This document shows positions 53,162 to 61,415 of a stretch of DNA of 64,000 nt, one piece after another; positions within the stretch are counted from its first letter, which is position 1; each line of letters begins with the position of its first letter. Below the pieces are notes generated by a model. That model made no database searches, was not told the origin of the DNA, and worked only from the letters and a program-made list of their open reading frames with translations. A program made the position numbers and the translations under genes. This DNA comes from a bacterium (GTDB taxonomy: Bacteria; CAIWAD01), in contig JAUIFJ010000009.1 of assembly GCA_030429345.1 (NCBI GenBank), positions 86,035 to 150,034 of the forward strand, read 5' to 3'.

Positions 53162-56100
53162 CTACGGGTTCGTAATCGCATAAACCATGTCCCCCACGAA
53201 CCGTTTGAAGGAAACGTTTTGGACAAAATGCTTGTATACTTCCGTGTCATCCTTCAGCAGTAACTGCATCACCTTTGCCAGTGCCTGGTCGTGTGCCATT
53301 CGCGCCGTATGAGGCGTGTTCGCTTTGGCATTTTGATAGGCTTCGTCCGCTGCGACCTTTGGTGCAATGTCCTCGCGAATGCGTTTCGCAACCCGATCCG
53401 CATCCTGGAACAGAGTACCGAACTGCTCGTTGAATGACTTCAATATGTTGCTTAGCCGATCCAACTCGGGCTCACTTTCCCCCCCGCCCGATCCGGGTTG
53501 CAGGGGATCTATCTCCCCCTCGTCGTCCGCTAGCGCGATCTTCATGGCCGCTTTCTTTTCAACACGGTAGCTGTCCATGTCGATGGCTTCGAGAATCCCC
53601 TTAGCAAGGTCTTCTTCCTTTGGAGCCGGCAGCTTGGGCGTGAGCAGATTCAGGAAAATCGAGAGCTTCTCCCACTCAGCGTTATTGTACGGTATCACCG
53701 AGGCGAGAAAGGCATAGGTCCGGCAGAACATCTTGGCACTGCCTTTGAACTCCACTTGTGCGTCTTCATCCAGCTGGCCGATGTAGACCGCCACACAGGC
53801 ATCCAGAATCGGGTCCAGTTGATCTCGCTCCGCGCCGTCCAGAAAGAGCTCTACCAATTGCTGCACTTGCTCAGGGGAATACACCTGGGCGGCGTCCAGT
53901 ACCCCTTTCAGGTCATGAAGCTTGTTGGGGTCTGTTTCATCGGCCAGCAATGTGGTACGGTAGTAGTCCTGGAATGCCAGGGTGATGGCTGCGCTATTGT
54001 TCTGGAAATCAAGAATAAAACAGTCGTGCTTCTTCGGATGGGCGCGGTTGAGCCGGGACAGCGTCTGCACGGCCCGAATGCCCGAAAGCGACTTGTCTAC
54101 ATACATTGTATGCAATAGTGGTTCGTCGTAGCCGGTCTGGAACTTGTCGGCACAGATCAGGAAACGGAAGGGGTCGCCCTGTATCTTTTGCGCGATTTCG
54201 CCGCTTGAGAATTCGTTGAGCGAAGTTTCGCTCACACTAGCGCCTTTGTATACATGGTCCCCCGAGAAAGCGACAATCGCCTGATAGGGACTCTTGCGCT
54301 CTTGTAGATAGGACTTGAAAGCGTGGAAGTACTGAATCGCCCGTTCGATGCCGCTGGTGATCACCATGGCGCGGGCCTGGCCACCGATCTTTGTGGTCGC
54401 CATTACCTGCTCGTGGAAGTGATCCACCATGATCTCGGCCTTGAGCCGGATCGCATGATCATGGCTCTCCACATAGCGGCGGAGCTTTTTGCGTGCCTTC
54501 TTCGTATCGAATTCCGGGTCGTCTTCGATTTTCTTGACCAGCTTGTAATAACTCTCCACTGGCGTGTAGGCCTTCAAGACATCGAGGATAAAACGCTCAT
54601 CGACGGCCTGTTTCATAGTATAACTGTGGAAGGGCCTGTGTTTGATCTTGCCCTCAGAGTCAGGCGGCAGTGGCTCTCCGAACATTTCCAGGGTCTTGTT
54701 CTTGGGCGTCGCCGTGAAAGCGAAATAACTGGCGTTGCTCAGCATCTTACGCGCCGTCATGCGCTTCTCGAGGGCCGCGTTCACCGTATCTTCCGGGTCC
54801 GCCCCCGCTTCATCGTCTTCCTCGACATGCTGCCCTGAACCCCTGAGTGCCTGGCTCATCGCCGCCGTGGTCTTGCCGCCTTGGCTAGAGTGCGCCTCGT
54901 CGATCACGATGGCGAAGGTCTTGCCGCCCTCCATAGCGATTTCATCGAGGATGACGGGGAACTTCTGCACGGTCGAGACAATGATCTTCTTTCCCTGCTC
55001 GATGAACTTGCGCAGGTCTCCGGAACGCTTGGCGTGGCCCACCGTCGAGCTCACCTGCATAAACTGCTTGATGGTCGCCTGGATCTGGCTGTCGAGGATG
55101 CGTCGGTCCGTCACCACGATGACCGAGTCAAAAACTTCCTGGCCCTCCCGCTTTAGGCCGATGAGCTGATGCGACAGCCAGGCGATCGAGTTGGATTTGC
55201 CGCTGCCCGCGGAGTGCTGTACCAGATAGCGCTTGCCCGCGCCATGAGCTTTCACATCGGTCAAGGCCTGTCGCACAAGACTCAACTGGTGATAGCGAGG
55301 CCAGACCTGCTTGCGCTTCTTTCTGCCGGTGCGCGCATCCTTCTCGACGACGATCTGCGCGTAGTTCTCCAGGATATCGGTCAGCCCCGCCGGCGTGAGC
55401 ACTTCTTTCCAGAGGTAGTCGGTCTTCAGCCCCTGAGGATTGGGCGGGTTGCCCGCGCCATCCTTGTAGCCCTTGTTGAAGGGCAGGAACCAGGAGCCCT
55501 TTCCACGCAGCTCGGTACACATGCGCACTTCGCTGTCGTCAACGGCGAAATGGACTACGCAGCGGCCGAACTCGAATAGGCGCTCGCGCGGGTTACGATC
55601 GCGCTTGTATTGCTGGATAGCATCTTCCACCGTCTGTTTGGTCAAGCTGTTCTTCAGCTCGAATGTGGCGATGGGCAAGCCATTGATGAATAAGCCTAGG
55701 TCAAGGGCGCGGCGTGTTTCATCCATACTGTAGGCAAGCTGCCGCGTAACCGAAAAGCGGTTTTCCGCATGCAGTTTCTTCGCCTTGGCATTGCCCGGAG
55801 ACGGCGTGCCGTAGAAGAGATCGAAATGCAGCGGCCCGTGAGACACTCCCTTGCGCAATACATCAATGACGCCTCGCTTGCCGATCTCGCCCGAAAGGCG
55901 CACCAGGAACTTGAGGCGGTTGATTTCCTTGGTGTCCTTCTCGTCGGCCATCGCAAGCTTCTCGAAAGCCTGCGGCTGGGTGCTGCGTAGGAAGGCGAAA
56001 AGCTGTGGAACATCCAGAGCATGGGCGCGGTCGAAATCCTGCGGGCTGCCGGCGGTGTAGCCGGTACCGCCATAGGGTGGCGGCCGCTCGGCAACCTGAT

Positions 56101-56185
56101 TCGGCACGACGGCGAGACCATCGCTACCGGTCATCTGCCTCATGATAAGGGATTCGAGGCCCTTCTCGCTTGTATCCGTCGTCAT
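53162..56185 (-). CDS. hsdR: type I restriction enzyme R subunit
   Basis: The 1007-residue protein has an N-terminal nuclease domain with a PD-(D/E)xK-like LDLGLFINGLPIATFELKN near residue 175, a Walker A QHSAGSGKSNSIAW near 330, DEAH box VIDEAHSSQGG near 427, and the helicase region FAFTATPKNK, RFLICADKFQTGYDEPLL. It translocates and cuts unmodified DNA. HsdM and HsdS are at 57.9-63.7 kb, separated by an AlbA_2 gene and a 219-bp gap. Confidence 0.95.
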   Translation of the reverse strand: MTTDTSEKGLESLIMRQMTGSDGLAVVPNQVAERPPPYGGTGYTAGSPQDFDRAHALDVPQLFAFLRSTQPQAFEKLAMADEKDTKEINRLKFLVRLSGEIGKRGVIDVLRKGVSHGPLHFDLFYGTPSPGNAKAKKLHAENRFSVTRQLAYSMDETRRALDLGLFINGLPIATFELKNSLTKQTVEDAIQQYKRDRNPRERLFEFGRCVVHFAVDDSEVRMCTELRGKGSWFLPFNKGYKDGAGNPPNPQGLKTDYLWKEVLTPAGLTDILENYAQIVVEKDARTGRKKRKQVWPRYHQLSLVRQALTDVKAHGAGKRYLVQHSAGSGKSNSIAWLSHQLIGLKREGQEVFDSVIVVTDRRILDSQIQATIKQFMQVSSTVGHAKRSGDLRKFIEQGKKIIVSTVQKFPVILDEIAMEGGKTFAIVIDEAHSSQGGKTTAAMSQALRGSGQHVEEDDEAGADPEDTVNAALEKRMTARKMLSNASYFAFTATPKNKTLEMFGEPLPPDSEGKIKHRPFHSYTMKQAVDERFILDVLKAYTPVESYYKLVKKIEDDPEFDTKKARKKLRRYVESHDHAIRLKAEIMVDHFHEQVMATTKIGGQARAMVITSGIERAIQYFHAFKSYLQERKSPYQAIVAFSGDHVYKGASVSETSLNEFSSGEIAQKIQGDPFRFLICADKFQTGYDEPLLHTMYVDKSLSGIRAVQTLSRLNRAHPKKHDCFILDFQNNSAAITLAFQDYYRTTLLADETDPNKLHDLKGVLDAAQVYSPEQVQQLVELFLDGAERDQLDPILDACVAVYIGQLDEDAQVEFKGSAKMFCRTYAFLASVIPYNNAEWEKLSIFLNLLTPKLPAPKEEDLAKGILEAIDMDSYRVEKKAAMKIALADDEGEIDPLQPGSGGGESEPELDRLSNILKSFNEQFGTLFQDADRVAKRIREDIAPKVAADEAYQNAKANTPHTARMAHDQALAKVMQLLLKDDTEVYKHFVQNVSFKRFVGDMVYAITNP

Positions 56186-56202
56186 CGCGCGTCCTCTTCG
56201 TC

Positions 56203-56410
56203 GATCAAGTACCCATCAATTAGATTCTTAAGCCCTATCCATCTATGAATCAAATGCTTATGAATTGAGCTTGCCTGTCAGGATGGTCTTCGATCAAGTA
56301 GCCATCAAACAACCAGCAAACAAACGATACAGTCACAACTCTTGGAATATCTATTACTTGCAACAGCATGTCGGGATGAATCTACTTTCTGGAGCAAGCA
56401 ACCATCAAAC
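56203..56410. repeat. three imperfect 19-bp direct repeats in the hsdR/AlbA_2 gap
   Basis: Copies at 56203-56220 (gatcaagtacccatcaat), 56292-56310 (gatcaagtagccatcaaac) and 56393-56410 (gagcaagcaaccatcaaac) lie 89 and 101 bp apart. The last covers the AlbA_2 stop. On the minus strand copies A and B read DGYLI and copy C DGCLL in short frames with stop codons, so they may be remnants of coding sequence or recombination. The 219-bp gap has no intact gene. Confidence 0.65.
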
Positions 56411-57904
56411 AATCCCTTCTGAAGCTGGCGCTGGCGCAGCCCAGTAGGGCAAGTAGCTCCGAATGCGACTTCCTACTTCTGGATCCGCAATCACGATCAA
56501 ACCTGAATCGACAGCCTCAGCAAGCAGCCGGGATGCCGTAGCGCTGTTCTTGTCATCAATGCCAAGGCGCTGGCGAAGCGTGGCATTGGTCATCGACTGC
56601 CGGGTAACATAGCGCAAGCACGCATGGAGGTAGCAGGCCCGTACCCGATCGGTCTTGTTCATTGCGGAAAGAGCTTTGTGAGCAAAAAGGACAACCCTCG
56701 TAGCCTCTTTCAGGCTTTCAAAAAGCGGGGCTGGGAGCTGAAAGAATTCGACCTGAAAAACAACTTTGTCTATGCCGCTGCCGCGCTCTTCGCAGATACG
56801 GAATCGGCGAAGCAATGAAGCCAACGCCTCATTGCGCGATCGCGGCGGTGTATCCACAAAGCGCTGGGTGTCCACCAATGGTTGCCCTGGGTTAGTGATT
56901 TCAATGCGGTCATCGAAGATCTCAACCATGGGCCCCGCGCCGGTTACGAAGAAGTCTTGATGAATGAGCGCATTAGCCACCAGCTCGCGCACCGCAAGCT
57001 CGGGGAACATGGGAACGCTCTTCCGCAGAGCTTTGTCGATGACTTCATTGGCGGGCAATAATCCATTGATGTATCCCACCAGCCCTTCGAAGCCGCTGGC
57101 GTATCCTTTGGCCCCCTCTTGCTCCTTCTGCGTTTCGGTCCGTCCGATGCCGCGATACTGGATCACACGAACTGCTTTGCGCCGCAAGCCGTGAAAAGCA
57201 TCCAGCCGCTTGGCGAAGAGGACGGCTCCAAGGTTTGTGATATCCCAGCCGCCGGCCTCGCTCCTGCGGATCAGCCGGTCATCCGCCAGTGCTTCCAGAA
57301 TGCCCCGCCGGTTGGCCGGCAAGGACCGCTCCAGGAGTTCGAAGTATGCCGGGTAGTCCAGCAGCCGAAGCACTTCGTCGTCTGTAACACGCTCGGAAGC
57401 GATGCCGTCTTCAAAGGGCGTCTGGTCAAAGATGCGCCAAAGCTCTCGCTCCTTCTCGGGAAAGTCCTTCAGCTTCTTCTTGTAGCTCCCGATGCGGATG
57501 AACTCCTGCCCCGAAAAGCGTACCGGATGTCGAGTTGCTCGGGCAATCTCCAGCAGGACGACACGATGGCCGTCTACATCCACCGTGAACAAACGAAACT
57601 CAAGCTTCGGCTCCAGCAGCCGCAGCAGCCAGTTCTCCAACTGCTCCTGGCCGACGCGGGTCGCGTGTGGATCGAATGTGGTTCCAACGATTGTGCGGTC
57701 ATCATCGCGCACGCCCCAGAGCAAATACGCAAAGGCCTTCCCCACCAATGCCGCAGAATTGGCAAGCGCAGATATGTACTCACCAATTGCTGATGGATCA
57801 CAGTTGTCGACCTTGAACTCGACCCACTCGGTTTCCCTAGGCAGAGTACAGAGCTCACGCACCAGACCCACGAGAAACTCAGTGGAGCGACCACTGCTAT
57901 TCAT
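56405..57904 (-). CDS. AlbA_2/Schlafen-type ATP-binding domain protein
   Basis: The 499-residue protein has the AlbA_2 (Schlafen AAA_4-like) domain at about residues 18-135 (ETEWVEFKVDNCDPSAIGEY, ISALANSAAL), a middle HTH-like part, and a C-terminal HATPase-c_4-like/HTH part (FPELAVRELVANALIHQDFF, EIFDDRIEITNPGQPL, LLRRFRICEERGSGIDKV). Such proteins are often linked to type I R-M loci. It overlaps hsdS by 4 bp and precedes hsdR. Confidence 0.85.
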   Translation of the reverse strand: MNSSGRSTEFLVGLVRELCTLPRETEWVEFKVDNCDPSAIGEYISALANSAALVGKAFAYLLWGVRDDDRTIVGTTFDPHATRVGQEQLENWLLRLLEPKLEFRLFTVDVDGHRVVLLEIARATRHPVRFSGQEFIRIGSYKKKLKDFPEKERELWRIFDQTPFEDGIASERVTDDEVLRLLDYPAYFELLERSLPANRRGILEALADDRLIRRSEAGGWDITNLGAVLFAKRLDAFHGLRRKAVRVIQYRGIGRTETQKEQEGAKGYASGFEGLVGYINGLLPANEVIDKALRKSVPMFPELAVRELVANALIHQDFFVTGAGPMVEIFDDRIEITNPGQPLVDTQRFVDTPPRSRNEALASLLRRFRICEERGSGIDKVVFQVEFFQLPAPLFESLKEATRVVLFAHKALSAMNKTDRVRACYLHACLRYVTRQSMTNATLRQRLGIDDKNSATASRLLAEAVDSGLIVIADPEVGSRIRSYLPYWAAPAPASEGIV

Positions 57905-59316
57905 GACGCGACTTCCTCGTCAGCGGTATCATGAGCTTCGTCCAATTCGGAATCCCCCACACCAGCATTGATCGGGTCTACATCCGGCAACCCCGCCGCC
58001 GCCTCGCGCACATCCAGCTTGCCGGTGACCACATCGGCCACGAGGCGTTTGCGGTATTCGCGCAGAAGGTCGATCTCTTGTGTGAGTCTGCTAATGCCAG
58101 CGTTTACACTTGATAGTTCATCATTCAAGAAACGACAAATAACTTCTTGCTCATCGACTGGTGGCAGTGGCAATCTAAAGACTGACCAAGCATCCGTTCG
58201 GAGGCAGCAAGTTCCATGTCCCGCGATCTCGACTAGTTCAAGTAGCTCACGCTGTACGCCAGTTAGTAATAGGGAAAAATAGTTTACAGATAGCTCCGGA
58301 TATGGAACGAGGGCTTTCATATCTTGATTTATCGTAACAGGTACCCTGGAAATGGCATTTGGAAATGTACGCGCTAAAATCATCCCACGAACTACAATCA
58401 ACACGGCTTGATCCAAAATTAGGCTAAGGTTAGTCTCTTCTAGCGCTGAGTCCGAGATGTGATCTTTCGAATCAAATATCTCCGGAGTTTTCATGTCTTT
58501 GGGACTTACCCATGGCGTCTGTCCAGTCCAGTATCGCTCTACACTTTTACTCGGAGTCATACCGCCAAATGTCTTTACTAAGGACTTAATCTTGCGCACA
58601 TCCCAATGCTCTGGAATATCCCCGAGCCATGGGATGCCGGAGGGTTTGAGGGGAACGGATGGATCAAGACCCCGTGTGACAGCCCGATGAATGATGGCCT
58701 GCTTCTGCTCGTTGAGCAGAGCCATCACCTTCCGCTTCGCACGAATCGCCCGTTCCAGCCGCCCGGTGGCCCAGTTTAGGAAGCGGACGATGGCGTCTTG
58801 CTCGTCGGGTGGGGGGAGGGGTGAGTAAATCATCTTGAAATGCTCGGGCCGCAGACTCCACATATCAGAAGTAATACCGTATGACCAGCGCTCCGCTTCC
58901 CTTGCAAACTGCGGTGTACGGTAGAGGTGATGGAAATAACTCGACAAATATTCTTGCTTGCGAAGTCGCATTACGACATATGCGGGACTTATGATCCCGC
59001 GCAGCGCTGAAGCGGCAATTGCTCCCTGCCACGCACGCATTTTGTTGTATGCAATATCACGGGGTTGAACGAGTTTGTAGGCGGACTTATCCAAATTCGA
59101 GCTGTCTTTCTTCGAACTGTTTTGGAGTAAGGTCTTCTGCCTGACAATTCCTCTCGAAATCGTGACTGAAAGCAGATCTTCGCCTGGGTGGTCGCGTTCC
59201 TTCACTTCTGCAAATAGGGCGCGATTTGGCAAGACTTCCCAGTGCCCGGGCACCTGGCCGAGCCACGAGACATTGGATTCTTTCATCGCATGATAGGGCT
59301 TAAGGTCGGCGGTCAT
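57901..59316 (-). CDS. hsdS: type I restriction enzyme S (specificity) subunit
   Basis: The 471-residue protein has two target-recognition domains. Each ends in a conserved coil: TRD1 about 15-175 with LPPPDEQDAIVRFLNWATGR, then AIIHRAVTRGLDPSVPLKPS, IPWLGDIPEHWDVRKIKSLV; TRD2 about 225-400, then LPPVDEQEVICRFLNDEL and REYRKRLVADVVTGKLDVRE. Each TRD reads one half of the bipartite recognition site. The stop overlaps the AlbA_2 start and the start overlaps the DUF262 stop. Base composition in the TRDs is more AT-rich than in the conserved coils. Confidence 0.95.
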   Translation of the reverse strand: MTADLKPYHAMKESNVSWLGQVPGHWEVLPNRALFAEVKERDHPGEDLLSVTISRGIVRQKTLLQNSSKKDSSNLDKSAYKLVQPRDIAYNKMRAWQGAIAASALRGIISPAYVVMRLRKQEYLSSYFHHLYRTPQFAREAERWSYGITSDMWSLRPEHFKMIYSPLPPPDEQDAIVRFLNWATGRLERAIRAKRKVMALLNEQKQAIIHRAVTRGLDPSVPLKPSGIPWLGDIPEHWDVRKIKSLVKTFGGMTPSKSVERYWTGQTPWVSPKDMKTPEIFDSKDHISDSALEETNLSLILDQAVLIVVRGMILARTFPNAISRVPVTINQDMKALVPYPELSVNYFSLLLTGVQRELLELVEIAGHGTCCLRTDAWSVFRLPLPPVDEQEVICRFLNDELSSVNAGISRLTQEIDLLREYRKRLVADVVTGKLDVREAAAGLPDVDPINAGVGDSELDEAHDTADEEVAS

Positions 59317-61415
59317 GCCGCATCTCCGTTCCCCATTTGGCGCTCGTAGGATTGTCGTACAAGACTAAGGATATACGGGAGTTCTTCCTGTGTTGAAAAA
59401 CTTACTTCGACATCTCCATTCCCCCAGCGGCGCATCCCTGATACATCTCGGCAGATGCCCCTAGGATCATTGATGTCGGCGAAGGCCATATTCAATACTA
59501 AACGCAAGCGCTTGGCCTGCGGGATCACATCCACGAAGTTCGTCTCCGCCTTGTAGGCTATATACAGCTTCTTGAACTCCTCCGAAACACAAGGGTCGAG
59601 AGCAAGCACCTGTTTGCTGAATTCGGTTAAAATGCCGCTCATCTCACCGGTGTGTGCATGTGGATGATCTTCTATTGTGTACATCCCCGGTGAACTAGTC
59701 TTCTGTGGTCGATATTGTGCAAGATTCGCTTCATCTAGTTTCGGCGCGGCCCAAACTTCTAAAGCACGATCGGCGATTCCTTCGGCACGCTTCTGAATGG
59801 AGGATTCATTCCAAACATCAAGCTCCCCGAGACCCGCATTCAAATGGAGGGGGCTCTGTTTGAATCCCCCCTTCATGTCGCGCTTTTCGCTAAAGGAGCG
59901 ATCGCTGTACTCAGAGTTGTACCCCGTCAGCGTGAGATTGCCGATGGTGTGCAGCCACTGCTTCTGAATACGCTGCCACTCCGGTCCAAGTGCCTGTTGC
60001 CATGCCAAGGGGAGGTCCGGGTTCTGTGGCAGGATGTGTTCGATTGTGTACTCATCTACCAGCACACGCTCCTTGCGGCCATAGTTCTCAAGGCGCCGCA
60101 GCCAATAGCTTCGGCTGCGAAAGTTGTAGACATCCCGCGTGTATAATTCTCGCCGGAATTCGTCGTCAGCAGGGAAACGGCGATAAGAGGGCAGAGTCAG
60201 GAAGTGCGCTTTGATGCTCTCTAGGTAGCGGTCTTTCTTCAGGACCTTTCCAAAAGTGGCAAACGTCTTGTTCAGTGAATTGGTTGGAATTGAGCAGATT
60301 GCACGGCGAAACACATAGGCTTCCGCAAGGCGCACAGCTTCGGCAAATTCGGGAGCACTGAGCGTGCCAGTCGCATAATCGCAGTACAGCTCCAAAAGGA
60401 ACGGATAGGAAACGTCGACCTTCAATTCACGCAGATCTTGGAAGACTCTGCTGAGTGCTGAGTCCGGTTCGCGTCCAAGTGCCATCGCACAGTAGTAGCG
60501 GGCATAGGTGCGGATTTCCTTTACCAGAGCTTCAATTCCCGCTTCTTGAACAGGTTTGGTTCTTGAGTAGTCCTTGAATGCTTCATAGACTTCACGCTCA
60601 CGCGGAATGTCGCCTGTTCGAACAGTCAGGTAGTGGCGCATGAAACTGTCGAATTGCGTGCCGTATGCCTCTTGCCCGAACTCCAGTTCCATTGGACGCC
60701 AGTAGTCCTCGTAGAGGCGTGTTTGGAGTTTGGGCTCAAGTCCCATCAGGATATAATTGCGGATCAGGTCGGCCTGGCTTAACTCCTTGCCCGTGGAGTT
60801 CATGCTCTCGAAAATAAGTTGAGGGTTGTCCTGGTCGCGGCTGAGCGCGATATCCACCACCACCAGTTTGGCAAGGCCGCGACAAACTGGAACAAGGTCA
60901 CCCTTCCTTCCGTTGAGCAGCTCCGTGAATAGGTCGAAATTTTGTGTAACACGAAGAGAAGGAACTTCCGGCTGTTCTCCACTTCTGATAATTGCCTGAA
61001 GTGAAGCCTTATCCGTTTGCGAGAGCAACAGCTTGAAATACCGATCACCGCTCTCCAGCGGATTGCTGAGGTAGTAGTGGCGGAGCTTGGTGGCCGAGAA
61101 GCCATCCTCCGGTTCGCTCTCGCCAAGTGCGCGGGCCAATGCTTCGATCAGCAACGACACCGTAGTCAAGCGCTGTTGTCCGTCGATTACTAGCAGAGGA
61201 GCTTGGTGAGATACTTGAGAAAGACCCTGTTCGACGTAGACAATCGATCCGATGAAATGCACAGCGATCTTGTCGCTGGATCCAGCTCTCAGAATGTCGT
61301 CCCATAGCTGACGGCATTGCTTCTCCGTCCAGGAATAGGTGCGCTGGTAGATTGGGATTACAAATTGCGATGACTTCTGCAGGAAGTTCAGCAGTTTGGC
61401 TTCAGTGGCTTTCAT
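59313..61415 (-). CDS. GmrSD-like DUF262/DUF1524 protein with DUF5655-like tail
   Basis: The 700-residue protein has DUF262 motifs VIPIYQRTYSWTEKQCRQLW (about 18-37) and LLVIDGQQRLTTVSLL (about 74-89), a DUF1524 HNH-type region with EHILPQNPDLPLAWQQALG and LHTIGNLTLTGYNSEYSDRS (about 457-505), and a C-terminal DUF5655-like domain (TNFVDVIPQAKRLRLVLNM, ADINDPRGICRDV). GmrSD cleaves glucosylated cytosine DNA, so this could be a modification-dependent nuclease in the same operon. It overlaps hsdM and hsdS by 4 bp each. Confidence 0.85.
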   Translation of the reverse strand: MKATEAKLLNFLQKSSQFVIPIYQRTYSWTEKQCRQLWDDILRAGSSDKIAVHFIGSIVYVEQGLSQVSHQAPLLVIDGQQRLTTVSLLIEALARALGESEPEDGFSATKLRHYYLSNPLESGDRYFKLLLSQTDKASLQAIIRSGEQPEVPSLRVTQNFDLFTELLNGRKGDLVPVCRGLAKLVVVDIALSRDQDNPQLIFESMNSTGKELSQADLIRNYILMGLEPKLQTRLYEDYWRPMELEFGQEAYGTQFDSFMRHYLTVRTGDIPREREVYEAFKDYSRTKPVQEAGIEALVKEIRTYARYYCAMALGREPDSALSRVFQDLRELKVDVSYPFLLELYCDYATGTLSAPEFAEAVRLAEAYVFRRAICSIPTNSLNKTFATFGKVLKKDRYLESIKAHFLTLPSYRRFPADDEFRRELYTRDVYNFRSRSYWLRRLENYGRKERVLVDEYTIEHILPQNPDLPLAWQQALGPEWQRIQKQWLHTIGNLTLTGYNSEYSDRSFSEKRDMKGGFKQSPLHLNAGLGELDVWNESSIQKRAEGIADRALEVWAAPKLDEANLAQYRPQKTSSPGMYTIEDHPHAHTGEMSGILTEFSKQVLALDPCVSEEFKKLYIAYKAETNFVDVIPQAKRLRLVLNMAFADINDPRGICRDVSGMRRWGNGDVEVSFSTQEELPYILSLVRQSYERQMGNGDAA

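Noticed and set aside
56203..56410. Repeats as a CRISPR array
   Set aside because: Only three imperfect copies, 89 and 101 bp apart, with no cas genes.
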